This document shows, piece by piece, positions 47,837 to 59,564 of a stretch of DNA of 64,000 bases. The notes under the pieces are model-generated. The model was not told where the DNA came from and did not search any database. It worked only from the letters and a program-made list of their open reading frames with translations. The stretch is taken from NCBI GenBank assembly GCA_000149265.1, contig CH002934.1, forward strand, positions 23,126-87,125. Direction: 5' to 3'. The DNA is from Ciona savignyi (Eukaryota; Chordata; Ascidiacea; Phlebobranchia; Cionidae). Every line of letters starts with the position of its first letter. Positions within the stretch are counted from its first letter, which is position 1. The position numbers and the translations under genes are program-made.

Positions 47837-47966
47837 ATTAGCTATTGTGTAATTAATATAGTATTAACTATTGTGTAATTAATATAGTATTAGCTATTGT
47901 GTAATGAATATAGTATTAACTATTGTGTAATTAATATAGTATTAGCTATTGTGTAATGAATATAGT
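47837..47966. repeat. 26-bp tandem repeat, five copies
   Basis: Unit TATTAGCTATTGTGTAATTA plus ATATAG, with alternation of TTAG/TTAA and AATTAA/AATGAA between units. AT-rich, non-coding. Confidence 0.85.
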
Positions 47967-48464
47967 ATTAGACTGTAAAGTTTTTTTTTTATTTCTATGT
48001 GGTGGGTTTAAATTCCTTGCCTTTTTGGACGCTCGTCGGTTTTACGTTATTGACTTGTTTTGTTGGTTACTTGATTACCTGATTTTCTGTATATTTGGCT
48101 GTGACTTTTGCTTTAAGCGAGTAGGTGTGTAGTAGTTCTGTAGTTATAAAGTTGTGTAGTTGCATTGTGGCGGTCAAGGATATAAAACGAGCAAGATTCA
48201 AATAAATTTGGCTGAAACGCTACATTATGTAATAAATATCATGAAGCATCTCAATTTTTTTGTCACCTATTGTGACTTTTTCATTTTGAGTTTTATTTAT
48301 GTGTGACGTTACATTCTTTTAAACCCATTGTTTAGTTGTCGCCTTTTGTTTGGTTAACTATGTTGGTTTACGTATTTTCCTTGTTTTCCTGTGTTGGCAA
48401 GTGCATGTTTTAATCGAGTTGAATATGTAAGAGATTATTAAATTATATCCTTTTTTTCAATGAC

Positions 48465-48581
48465 GTGTTTTAACGACTGTTCGTTTTGCCGTCTTTTCCT
48501 GTTCCCGTGTCGTTATTATATTCGCTTGTCATTTTTAAAATACTAGGGCAAAAAATGAATAAACTAAACTAAACTAAACTA
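48465..48581 (+). repeat. Retroelement 3' tail with (AAACT)n
   Basis: The block 'aacgactgttcgttttgccg' recurs near 3870, 5565, 7115 and 9405; here it is followed by 'tgaataaactaaactaaac', a simple-repeat tail as left by LINE or SINE insertion. A short (aact)-type tail is also at 8233-8245. Confidence 0.55.
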
Positions 48582-48893
48582 AGAGATGTTAATATTTTTC
48601 TTTGTTATGTTTTAAGTTCGGATAGTAATCCAGGAATCCTTCAGTTTTCAATTGCATAACCAAACTTTATACACTTTGTTTGAGATGTTCCACAATGGAT
48701 TAGCTTATCAGACATCCCGTTTGTTAAATTAAAAAAAAATATATATTAAATTTTGATTGGTAACTCGGAAACCCATTAAATAATAAAAAAAAGTGGGTTT
48801 AAATATAGTGAGGGTAGAAACATTATTGACTTATTAAAATAAGGTTTCTTTTAACCTCACTTTAACAAAACATATTTGCTACTTTTAACTTAC

Positions 48894-50639
48894 CCTGGTG
48901 TTCGTAGATCCCTGTAAACCATGAAGAAAAGTTTCAGGTTCATTAGCTTTCACCGTTAAGTTGTGAGAAGCTGAACAGGATTTGAAGGCAAACGCAAGAT
49001 CACGTGCTTGGGCTGGGTTCGGAGGAACTTTCATTGTTATGTCAGTTGGTAGGTATTGTTCTATTTGTTTTATTATATCTTTATCATCAAGTTCATGCAT
49101 CCAGCCTGACACTTTACCAAGTAAAGTATTAAAGTTGTGTTTATTTGGATCAATTTCTTGTCGTGAAATTATATCCAGAATCATTTTATTTTTTTTCTTA
49201 AAATCTTTAATCTCTAAAGTTGGGAAGATAAGTTCCAGATCTGCTGTTGGAAGTCTTGTTGCAAATGCCAAACATGAATCTTGCCACAACTTCCCACTGG
49301 ATTTCTTCGAATATGGAGCCGTAACGTTGAAATTGTTCATATGGCATGAAGAGCATCATGTGAACAGCAGTGAGAAATTCCTGCCACATGAGATGAGAAA
49401 AATAACTTCGTTTATGTCCTTCTAATATTTTCATTCTCATTCCTGATGCTTTGTCAACATATGTGTGCATAAAGTTATTGGCCATTACTTCGTTGATCTT
49501 GACTTTATTAAAGTCTTTTATTTCAAAGACTAGTTTTTGTTTTATGAATCCGTTGAAAGCAAGTTGGCTTAATTTAACCAGTTCCAAGCTGATTTGTTCT
49601 TCCGTCATGTCAGATTTAAAATGCTCGGAAGTCATGTAGTGAGTTAGTGCATAGATTAAGACTTGCGTCATTGAGTTTATCTCTTTGCCTGTAGATAGAC
49701 AAATAAGAAGGCAAGCCATGATCAGAATGCAGTTGACCGGGACATAACACAATGCAGAGAGATTCGGTCGTTCCTTCAGAATTTTTTTGATTGCAGGATA
49801 CCTTTCACCACAAATCTGTGATCCGAGATCATCTATGGCATCCTGATCCAGACCCAGCACTTCAAGAACGAACGTTGGTCGACAATCCTTGTGTATCTGA
49901 TAGAACTGACCTGGTCTAGAAGTCACAAGTTTCACAGCATTGGGCAAAAGAGTACCATTAAGCAAGTTCTTGATGATGTCTACCGGTTTTGACTTTCCAT
50001 TCAAAGGACAGTTTTTTGGTGTTTCAGAGAATTTGGCTGCAGCTTCATCCAAACCGTCCATCACAATGACAACATTTGGATTATTATGCAACACATTAAT
50101 CAACTCTTTGTTTTCCTTGTCGCAATGAAGCCAGTTGCTCAAGCAATTGTCAGTTAGAAATTGAAAAGGTGTTACTTCTTTCTCAAAGTTAACATTTTTT
50201 ATAGAGATGTAGAACAAATATTCTGTTTCTGGTAGAATCATTTTATCCAGTAGTATGGATTGGGTGACCATCTTGCTGGTTGTAGTTTTGCCGACGCCGG
50301 GCAGACCAATCAACATAGCAGTGTTACCATGTTGTTTGATGTACTTTGCTTTAGCTTCATCAGTTGTAGACTTTGGTGCAGCTTGTCTTGCAGTTTCTTT
50401 AGCTTTATCAAACAGTTGGTTGATTGCAATCCTTGATCCATCTGTGGTGGGGATCAATGGAACGTTACGCTTCATATGTTCCTCCCAGTCATAGTCGGCC
50501 CCATAAATAATGTGCTGACGACGGACTTCAGTGATTTGAAGTTTCACTCTCGTGATTTCACGTTCAAGTTGAATTGGCAAGACGGTTTCCCCGACAATTT
50601 CTTTTGCATGGTGAGTCAACTTGCTTTTTAATTCTTCAG
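48894..50639 (-). CDS. NACHT exon of an NLR-type receptor (one frameshift)
   Basis: A 1,746-nt exon between an acceptor (tttttacag) and a donor (AGG/GTAAGT). From ATG 50619 the frame runs 470 codons: Walker A GLPGVGKTTTSK at residues 105-116, Walker B VVIVMDGLDE at 183-192, the sensor-like TSRPGQ at 233-238, then helical regions typical for the end of the NACHT module (NLR family). Near 49250 one extra base moves the reading to the next frame, which then stays open (LPTADLELIFPTLEIKDF…) to the donor and ends in phase 0. Upstream exons (effector domain) were not found. ATP-driven oligomerisation is family knowledge, not shown here. Confidence 0.85.
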
Positions 50640-51803
50640 CTGTAAAAAATATAAATATGGTAAATATATAGACCTGTCAGATTACTAGTTTAGGCGATTC
50701 ACTTATGGTAAAAATACAGGGACGTGTAAAGTCATTTGAAGTAAAGTGTGCAAAACACATGAGTGATACCTATGTATGTTAGATATGCTACATTTAATTA
50801 TTCAATTATATTAAGAATTGCCTGCACTAAAGGGTTTGGTGGGTGGTCGTTCTGTTGCGGGTAACCGTGATTCGGTTCGTGATCGCGGCATTACTGACCC
50901 TGGTACTGAGCGGCGACAGACGTCTCATTCACAATTACATCACAGGAATACACACCATCACGCACTCACAGACAGAATGATAACCGAATATTCTGCTTGA
51001 TTGTTGTGTCTGTTTTTGCGCCCAAGTGTCCTGTTTTAGTTTCGCAGAAGCAACGGATGGAATGCTCTGACCTGTGGAGTCGTGAACGTTCTTATTTCTG
51101 CAGCAGGACAGTCGATATGGAACGACATGTGTTTGATCCTATTTATTTAATAGTTAAAAACACATGGAAGAAAGGATGTATGTTGCATCTTGCCTGATCT
51201 GCGGGTTTATTTAATCGACGTGTGTGTTTTGGCGACCGCAATCTGTTGTACGTGGATAATGAGTTTAGAAAGCTGTCGTGCCTCTAATATTTTACCGCCG
51301 TAAATAGTTTTCTGTCTTCTAAACAGTAATTAACAAACGCCGCTACGAATAATCTATTGTATACTGGTATCGCAACTTTGTAGTTTGCCCTTAGGCAAGC
51401 TTCTTGCATTTATTGGGAACAGTATATAAAACCCAACATTTCCATTTCATTATATAACTTACCTAACAAACTTAACTAACGTACCGATATGCTGCTCGCC
51501 ACATAAGCAATAAATAAATCTATCTGTTATCTATAAATCAAATCTAAGTCTGAACTATAGATTCGTTTCCGAAGTCAAAGGTCAGTTTTGTTCAACAGCT
51601 ACGTGGCTACTAATACAGTAGGCGTCCTCTAGGTAGCAAAGAATAAGTCTACCTAGTGCGTGGTTAGGCTCAAACCCAAGGCTAGTAATCAAACCTCTCA
51701 GCATAACTCTAACTGAACCTAATAACAAAAGAAAAAGCCGAGCTCCTATAGGTTCCAATAATCCGAAAAGAATGCAATTTTCTACAAAACCCTGTGGTAT
51801 ACA
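50640..51803. other. Upstream intron or flank of the NACHT exon
   Basis: No further exon of the NLR gene could be recognised. Two plus-strand frames (50818-51197) have no family resemblance. Confidence 0.45.
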
Positions 51804-51807
51804 TGCT

Positions 51808-52217
51808 TGTGGGAATCCCACACGTTTATAATTGTATTATTATATATTTTAACAATTAAGTCGCCATGCCATGTGTCCATATTTAATTTCCTGTTTTCGA
51901 CAAATCAGTCGAGGAATTATTTCCCGCTAGTTTTCTGATTAACGCTGTCCACGCCTCGTGTATAGAAACATGTGTTTCCTGTTATGTGTCTTATATAAAC
52001 CGTATAAGATTTCATAATATCAGAGAGCATTTTGGTTAGTCCTTCCTTGGGACTAGCTGCTCTCTCAAATCTTTACCTGTATACCTACTTAATCTATGCT
52101 CTGTGTACAGCGCTCTTCCTTGCTGCACCTTGCGTAAATATCCAATAAAATGCTTCACCTATGCTACCTTGTGTCTTAACCTGCTCAAAACCCGTCTAAA
52201 AGCAGAGAGCTGCTACA
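51808..52217 (+). mobile_element. Solo LTR, family V, short form
   Basis: 410 bp beginning TGTGGGAATCCCACACG and ending GCTGCTACA, with a TATA-like stretch (cttatataaaccg), AATAAA near 52144 and a perfect 4-bp target duplication TGCT (51804-51807 and 52218-52221). Related copies: 58300-59101 and 61460-61776. Confidence 0.82.
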
Positions 52218-52221
52218 TGCT

Positions 52222-52644
52222 TTATGTACAAAAAAACTATAGAATTTTTCTAACTATAGAATTTTGAGTTTCTGCTTGTCAGTCTGTCTTGCTTAAATCG
52301 TCCTTTGTTTTGGATTTATATAAACTGTATACATATAACACTAACACTAATAGTCTATACTGGATTTATGGGTTCAATTGCATAAAAGTTATGCGAATTT
52401 AGTCCATTTTAAATATTAAATGGCAACACTAAAACCGGAAAAGAAGAAACTGAGGAAAATGACTCCAAAACAAATTAGTTAATTCTAAGCAAAAATATGA
52501 AAAACATGATTTCTATCGGTCTTATTAGGGAGGTAAAGGCTGTATGACATCAAGCAATTTCTAGGAGAGAGTTGTTAATGCGGAACGACAAATCCTTTTT
52601 TCTTTTTTTAGAGGTTGATTCTTCTTTTTTCAAAAATATACAGC
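52222..52644. repeat. Dispersed block shared with 58110-58295
   Basis: Shares 'tgcttgtcagtctgtcttgctt' and the following 150-200 bp in a diverged state. It follows a family V LTR here and precedes one there, so it may be internal sequence of that element. No coding sign. Confidence 0.5.
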
Positions 52645-52728
52645 GCCGGTTAGCTCATATGGTACCACTATCAGTAGCACGTCAAACTGTCAGGCGAAAT
52701 GTAATGGGTTCGAAACCAAATGCTGGCT
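52645..52728 (+). mobile_element. tRNA-like SINE head of a second type
   Basis: GCCGGTTAGCTCATATGGTA fits Pol III box A and GGGTTCGAAACC fits box B. The first bases GCCGG can pair with CTGGC at the end. The anticodon arm does not fold well and the spacing is long, so it is a tRNA-derived repeat rather than a working tRNA. Confidence 0.55.
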
Positions 52729-52829
52729 ATTCGGTTGTGTGGGCGCACTAAGTTGACATTGATTGAAAACAAGTGGAGAAATGGGACAACACTAAAAGGC
52801 GGGAACCTGCTCACACTATTCGTAGGAAA

Positions 52830-52940
52830 ACTAACGCTAACCCCAACCCTGACGCTAATCTCAACTCTAACACTCAACTCTAAACCCCAACCCTAATGCT
52901 AATCTCAACTCTAACCCCAACCCTAACGCTAATCTCTTCT
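52830..52940. repeat. Degenerate CCCTAACGCTAATCTCAA-type repeat
   Basis: Repeats of CTAACCC(C)AACCCTAACGCT and AATCTCAACTCT. The complementary theme (GGGTTAG, GTTAGTGTT) occurs at 1795-1870, 19018-19082 and 19470-19545. Confidence 0.7.
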
Positions 52941-52968
52941 TAACCACTAATCCTGCAGGGATTCGCCA

Positions 52969-53345
52969 TGTTTTCACCACAATTCAAACATCTGCGATAA
53001 GGTGACGTCATCCACTTGAAAACAGCAGAATCATCCTGGATACGCCTCATTGTATGACGTAATGGAAGAATGTGCGGCTGGACAACTGATTATGCCGTAT
53101 TTGTCACGAGTTACCTCAGGCCTGGTCGTGTGTGATGAAATGAGACGGGCGTGATATAGTGCTTGAACTTACTGCACATAAGTGGGAGAAAAAACGAGGC
53201 AAGAGACAGCAGAAAGAGGATGAACGCGTGAGCTCTGCCGCAAAAATAGTAGAAGATTGCGGCCGGGTGCGGCGGAAGGGCCTGGCCTTGACGGATTCGT
53301 CGCACAGTCGACACAGAAAGAACAATAGGAACAAGCGACGATCTG
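52969..53345 (+). repeat. Family W LTR, truncated copy
   Basis: Begins TGTTTTCACCACAATTC, has CTGCGATAAGGTGACGTCA and is cut after the 'cgcacagtcgacacagaaag' block near 53345. Confidence 0.65.
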
Positions 53346-53779
53346 TCCCATTTTCATGCCGCTACAAAAGATGAAAAATTGACGGACCGGCTTTCTGAAA
53401 TTAGTGATCAGTCTGTAATCTCCGAAAAAAATGATGAAATAAGTTAAATCTTCAGAGTTATTTGCTTATGCATTGCACGACAGCCTTTGTGTATTTTCGA
53501 GGCCATTTATTCGTCGATACCGAATATTTCAAAACTGGAAAGCATTACCTACTTTAAACTTTAAAGGACGTTGAACAAATATATAGCATGAATTGGGAAG
53601 ACAAAGATGTCATTTAAATCAACATATTTTAAACGAAAAAACCCAAAATTTTAAACACATCACTAATTATAAAACATAATAACTACCACAATTGATCATT
53701 TAAAAACAACCTTATTCGATGGAAAACTGCTAAAAATATGGGCGTCACAAAACAAAAACCCTGTTGTTTCTGTTCTGTT

Positions 53780-53925
53780 TACATGGCTGGTGATGACCCC
53801 ACGGAACCACCACCACACAAGATGCGAGAGCTCGTCACCCATTGTAAACAATCAAACCTTCGTCTGCTCATCAGGACAGATGCAAACGCTCATCATCATA
53901 AATTATTCCGAACATGCCCTTATGA
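53780..53925 (+). pseudogene. LINE endonuclease fragment
   Basis: In the plus frame, MRELVTHCKQSNLRLLIRTD runs on into ANAHHH. This matches the D-x-N-A-H-H motif with the preceding L-V-x-x-C segment of the endonuclease of Jockey/RTE-like non-LTR retrotransposons, where the motif's aspartate and asparagine are catalytic. The following W-G-S and N-x-R-G motifs are absent. A MITE begins 4 bases further on. A short dead scrap. Confidence 0.55.
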
Positions 53926-53929
53926 AGTA

Positions 53930-54219
53930 CAGTGGAACCCCGCTTACCTGACCACTATGGGACCGTCATTAAGCGGTCGCGTTAGCGCATTTTGCATCAT
54001 ATGTAGCCAAAACGTCTGCCTTTTTACTAGTTTTTTTACCAAATGCCATTATTTTTATCAGATACTGCAGAATAAATTTAAACAACTGTTAGTTCTGACG
54101 TATATCTTATAACATAATCTTTTTAGTTGAGTTAATTTTAAAGTTTTGGACCAAAATATGGTGATCCTGGTAAAGAGGTGGTCATATTATTGAGGTGGTC
54201 GCCAAGCAGGGTTCCGCTG
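53930..54219. mobile_element. pogo/Tigger-like MITE
   Basis: Ends CAGTGGAACCCCGCTTACCT at 53930 and its inverse (…AGCAGGGTTCCGCTG) at 54219, flanked by TA on both sides (53928-53929, 54220-54221). TIR and TA duplication are typical of Tc1/mariner pogo-like elements. 290 bp, no transposase. Confidence 0.85.
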
Positions 54220-54510
54220 TATTTAATGGGCACACAGCTGTCAGTATGCAACATTGTCAATTCTCCGACCTTTGTAGCTAGACACAAAGCCGAGATTCTT
54301 GATTGCACCCTGTGCTTTGCCCACCTGCTTTCAAAGGTGAAAACTAAAAAGTCAATAAAGAGAAGACCCCTTTTTCCGATCACCAGTTCATAAGTTTGAG
54401 GTGAACAACCTATGTAAGAGACTACCTGGCCCATTTTGCGTTACAGAAATGTTAACAAAACTGACTGGATGAATTACTCGCCAGAACGTACAGTGTAGAG
54501 ATCTTCGGCA

Positions 54511-55085
54511 TGTATTCACCACAATTATTCAAACATCTGCGATAAGGTGACGTCGTTCTGCTTTAAAACCGCAAGTTATGCTAGGCTGTCTCAAGGAATG
54601 ACGTAATAGAAGAATGTGCGGTTAGTCAGCTGATTGTGACGTATTCGTCACGAGTTACCTTGTGCCAATTTGCAACGAAGTAAGACGGGCGTGGTCGAGT
54701 GCTTGGACTGACTTGGACATGAGTGGGCCTTTTAAACCAGGCTTTTGCACTAACTTTGGGGAGAATGAAGTAAGTCGCTGAGGAAAAGCAGCAACATGCT
54801 TCGGCCTGGTCTTCGGGGCTTCGTCGCACAGTCGACACAGAAAGAACAGGACTAAAGGCGCATCTCCCAGTTTGAACAAGAACCGGTTAAAAAACGAACT
54901 GTATATTTACCGCATCGCGCAGTTATTACGACGCGATTCGGTCGCAGCGAAGCGGTAACGAGTAAAGTGCTTTGATTTACTTGTGTGTTCTATTGAAAAC
55001 GTAAAAACTAAACTTTCCAATCAGCGTAGACTCGATCTTGAAATCGGATTGGGAGTCAGCACAATCGAGCCACACGCGAGCAGCA
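54511..55085 (+). repeat. Family W LTR, near complete
   Basis: Begins TGTATTCACCACAATT, contains CTGCGATAAGGTGACGTC, 'cgcacagtcgacacagaaag' and the late 'gactcgatcttgaaatcgga' block, ending near 55085. No primer site follows. Confidence 0.62.
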
Positions 55086-57430
55086 CCGAGTAATTATATC
55101 CTCCTAAAAACGCGACGGTAAAAATACAGAGGCTCAACCCTCCCAGGAAAAGAGTCAAGCAACCATCCAAAAACTGCTGCGAATGTTAACCTGCTTGCAA
55201 ATATGAGAATTACTGTCACCTGATTAAAAGAACATCAAATGACACTCATTTCTAATGGTATGTCCCCACCAAAAACCTCTTAAGGTTTAGACTCCTGCCG
55301 AGTGTGAAGAAGCATTGGTGTGGATTTTTACGGAAATCAAATAGCGATTTCAGCTTTCCATCTGAAACCTTACACGTTCTACTGGATGCACACTTCTCAG
55401 AGTACGTTAATAACTAAGGATCACCAACTTCCTACATTGAACAATAATCCTTGTTAGCAACATCATCAAAGCTTATAACTTAAGCCTTTATAAAGCCCAG
55501 GTCCTGGTAAAATATATCCAATACGACACTTTCTGCCTGCTTTTTTGTTCAGATCTTTGAAGTGTCACTCTTCTGGTGTTTTATCCCATAAAGATGGCTG
55601 GTCGCGAGAGTGGTTTTCCCACCCAATCCAGGGAAGGAAGACTACTTACTGGCAAAAGCCTATCGACTCCCGAGTCTCATGTCATAAGAGACTCTTGCAG
55701 AAGGCACCCATTGGATAATCCCCCTACACCCCAGCCAATATGCATTTAGAGCGCGATTTTCTACCAAATATGACAATAGGGTTATCAAACTGAAGAAGGC
55801 GGTCCTTCATAATCCCATGCTCTCGGTGTTGCCTGGATATTGAGGGAGCCTTCTGCCACTTTTGATTGCTTGATTTGTTTTGTTTAACGCGAGTTGGTGG
55901 TCTTAGATCGAAACCTACGTGCAATGTGGAAATTAATCCACTTATAGTGGTATCCGTACTAGGTGGATGCTGGCAGACACTCTCCACGAGTATCTCCAGA
56001 ACATGCAAGCCACCTTTTCGGAGTGTTTTAATTCCAGTATCCTAAAGTAACCGGACAGCTTTACACACTTCCTCCAGCGGATGAGGCTGGAAACTGTGCT
56101 GGCTAACCGCACCACTACAGAGTAATACAATTTTCCAAGACGCAGACTGTTGTCATTCGAATATTCAAATTAGTAAATGAAAATAATTCTAGCAGCACAG
56201 AAAAGTTAATGAAGGCTCCTTTCATACTTTAATCGAATAGAATCCATGATAGTTCCTCTGTGAAAATATCATTTCAATAAAAGAGTCATCCGGTAGATAA
56301 GCCATATGCTAAAACACCGAACAGCCACAGCAGAACTGCATGGCTATACCGAGAGGAAACAGGTCGAAAAAAGTTGCCCACAACGGAATATCCTAATCCC
56401 CCTTGCTATGGGAACCTCCAGGTAGACACTTTACTACGCCAATTCACTAGTCAAGAGGCCGCATGCCACTGAAAGGGGTCTGGTTACTTAGTGTGCCACA
56501 AGAAAAGTCTTATTGACATCTGCAAACCAAGCAATGGAAGATATCCATCTTCTTTTATTGGATTAAAGTTTCCGCACTCTCCATTGCAGCTTTCTGCATA
56601 AACAGTAGTAAACAGTTCTTTAGATCATCACTGGTCATGCAAATTTGGCTAAGCACCAATCCATCCTAATGCGCATGTCATGTGCAACCTGTCCCTTCTG
56701 CCAAGAAGAAGCTTTACACCCTGTTGGCCACTGTTAGGACCAGATGGAGAAATTTTGGAGTTTTTAAATCTGATGATCTTGCATCTATCCCGGTCAAGCA
56801 TTTAGTCAGCTTCCTTCAGGACACGGGCCGACTTGACCGCTATATCTCGGATCCATGATAGCTCGGGGCGCTGGAGTAATGAGCCTTCTCTAGGCTAAAT
56901 TTCTGGTCCCGGAGTTACCGTGAACCCACCCATACTTAATTAATGTAACATTTTAGAGTTGTTGATTGTCTTATATGAACATGGCAACCCTACTCACAAA
57001 CATGGATATCAAGTTGGGATAGTTTACTCGGGAACTCATTAGTTTGTGCAGTAACATAGAATAACATAGCAGTAACATAGAACTTTGTATAAGATATTCC
57101 ATGTTTGATTAGGTAACACTGGATATATAGGGTACAGTCTCTCTTTTAATGGATTTACATGTGAGTGTGCTCATTTTATTATTGGGTATTTCATAGGCTT
57201 AACTAAGTTGGATTTTTATAGTTCTTAATAGGAATGTCTTATTTAATTAAAACACAAAGCGTTTTATACTTCTTTAATAATAATATAATTTTTAATTATA
57301 GTTTTTAATGATAATTTTATATATTTTTTTATTATTTTTCCACCAAGTTTTTTTGCAAGTTATGTAATGGGAGATAACAAATATTTTGAGATTTTTACAC
57401 ATACTTGTGCATTAAGCACAAAAAGCCGAA
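55086..57430. other. Unrecognised stretch, less AT-rich
   Basis: Higher GC than its surroundings from about 55560 to 56930, which suggests decayed coding or transposon matter. A plus frame near 56700-56860 is open for some 55 codons (KKLYTLLATVRTRW) but fits no family I know. A block at 55865-55990 repeats 3735-3815 inversely. Confidence 0.4.
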
Positions 57431-57438
57431 ACAATATA

Positions 57439-57546
57439 GAATAGGATATTTATGTTTATCTCCGTGAATGACACACGGGACCAGTTTCGTAGCTATAACC
57501 TTTCGGCTAAAAGGCGCCGCACTAAACAACCAGACTACCCGGTCGG
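57439..57546 (-). mobile_element. tRNA-derived SINE, deleted
   Basis: Head (…accagactacccggtcgga) and tail (ataggatatttatg) of the SINE are joined, with the middle lost. Confidence 0.7.
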
Positions 57547-57723
57547 ATGAATTTTACTATAGTGATAACGCTAATAAAGCTAAAACCTGGCCCCATTTTT
57601 ACATTTTTAATAAAGCGAAAATTCCCCATTAAGTTTTTTAAACATAAAGAGTGAGTGAGGCGAGCTTTTGGCATTTCGGTTAGAATTTAAGAAAATTTCA
57701 ACCTGATTGGATATTAAATACTT

Positions 57724-57823
57724 NNNNNNNNNNNNNNNNNNNNNNNNNNNNNNNNNNNNNNNNNNNNNNNNNNNNNNNNNNNNNNNNNNNNNNNNNNNNN
57801 NNNNNNNNNNNNNNNNNNNNNNN
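57724..57823. other. Assembly gap, 100 N
   Basis: A run of exactly 100 N, so the true length is probably unknown. Confidence 1.
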
Positions 57824-58299
57824 TGCTCTTTCATATTTGCAGTGGAATTATATTTACTTTACAATTTATTGCCTGCCCTAATAGGAAACTTTATAAAAAG
57901 TTCATTAAGAAGTTAGTAAGAACCATAGAAATTGACCTGAAATTCTTGTTTTAGTCCATGAGAAACCTTAAAGAAGAAAGAGGTTTTCCCATGCATCTTG
58001 ACTGGGGGTTTGTGTTGTCATATATTCGGATATTTATTGGCAGTGAATCGAACATGAGAATTCTCATTTTTCCATTTTCCATGTATTTATTATTTATTTA
58101 TATTCTAAACAATCTTTTTAATGCTTGTCAGTCTGTCTTGCTTATATCTTCCTTTGTCTTCTATTGGATTTCATATACATAATACTAATAGTTACTTACT
58201 TCCAACTTAATTTATGAAAATTGCGTCTAAATGTTTAGTGTTGTGCAATTAGTGGGGCTACACTAAAAACGGAATAGGAGAACCTCCGGAAAATAAACC

Positions 58300-59101
58300 T
58301 GTTGGGATCCTACACATATTTGTGGTGAATCGATGCTTTTGGGAATTAATATAATTGTTTGTGTAGAAAACGTATGGTGGACATATTTTTTGCGGCGTAT
58401 TTACGACGAGTACACCGCCTTTAGTATTTAAAACACCAGTAATTATCGCAATTAAAATAGGCGTCGAAAGTCTTCCCTCTTAGCTATATATTGTTGTGAT
58501 TTTGACGTACAAAATTCTAAGTAATAGAATGCAGCTTACAGAATAAAATATTACCGTGCGTCTATTGTCTGAATTATATGCTGCGAGTTACCAAAGTCAG
58601 AAATCAGACAAGCACCGACTTTACAATCTCGAAGGACAGCCTATAAAGTGCCCTTTTGGTTTAGCGACGAGCGGCCAAATGCACTTGGCCCTATAAAACA
58701 AAAGAAGGGGTGCTTTATATTTATAATTGTCTCGCTGTGCATTTTTTACTATTTATTCGTTATGCCATGTGTATTTTGTGCATGGGAAGTTGCCTAGTTT
58801 CATGTTTTGGCAGCTCAGTTGATAAATTGTTTCCCTCGAGTTCTGTTTAACGCCTTTCAAGCTTCGTGTACAAACATGTCTTTCCTGTTATGAGTCTTAA
58901 ATAAACTGTGTATAATTCCATAACATCAGAGAGGTTGGTCGCTTTTGGTCTGACCTCTCTCCAGCTTACCTAAGCTATGCCACTGTGTATAGCGCTTTGA
59001 CTGGCTGCATGCTGCAAGATAACCCAATAAATTACCTTACCTCTGTTTACACCCCTTGTTTTACCTTCTTAAACCCCGTCTAAAGTTAAAGCGCTGCTAC
59101 A
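58300..59101 (+). mobile_element. Solo LTR, family V, long form
   Basis: 802 bp from TGTTGGGATCCTACAC to GCTGCTACA with a perfect 4-bp duplication AACC (58296-58299 and 59102-59105). The last 350 bp align with 51840-52217; the first part is longer and diverged. Confidence 0.8.
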
Positions 59102-59564
59102 AACCCTAAAATGAGAGAGAGAGAAGATTTTAGTAATTTAAAAAAAAGAAAAAGGGGAAATAAAAAGGAAAATGGAGATTTTAGTGATATTGTGGACGAC
59201 TTCCCATTCTTGTGATGTAACACAACAAAGTTGTGAAACCAGGAATGATTGTTAAATGCCCCGTAATGACAAAACGAAATTTACGATATTAGCTAAAAAC
59301 TAGAGAGTGTCAACCACGTGTTTAACCACTACTATTTGTAAAACACATGTTCTATTTCATATATTTATTCATGCTACAGAGACCCTAACCACAAATTATA
59401 TTTTATACACCGAGCATGTAGTTTGTTTCTGCAAGCATAAACGCATGGGTACCATAGTTGATGTCAGTGCGATATGGCATGCCACATATTTTAGGAACTC
59501 ATCTTTGTTTTCAAGAAAATAACACTAAGTAAATGTTTTCTTTTTTTTTAATTGGCACATAACC

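Larger units (their letters stand above)
47709..48893. other. Stretch without gene, short repeats
   Basis: Contains a 26-bp tandem repeat and a retroelement-like 3' tail. Nothing else is recognised. Confidence 0.5.

Noticed and set aside
47837-47966. 26-bp repeats as a CRISPR array
   Set aside because: There are no unique spacers between repeats, and the genome is eukaryotic.
50818-51197. Two plus-strand frames upstream of the NACHT exon as an N-terminal NLR exon
   Set aside because: They are on the wrong strand and have no Death, CARD or other effector-domain pattern.
55724-56008. 94-codon minus frame in the less AT-rich stretch
   Set aside because: Half of it is a dispersed non-coding block also found at 3735-3815; no domain is recognised.
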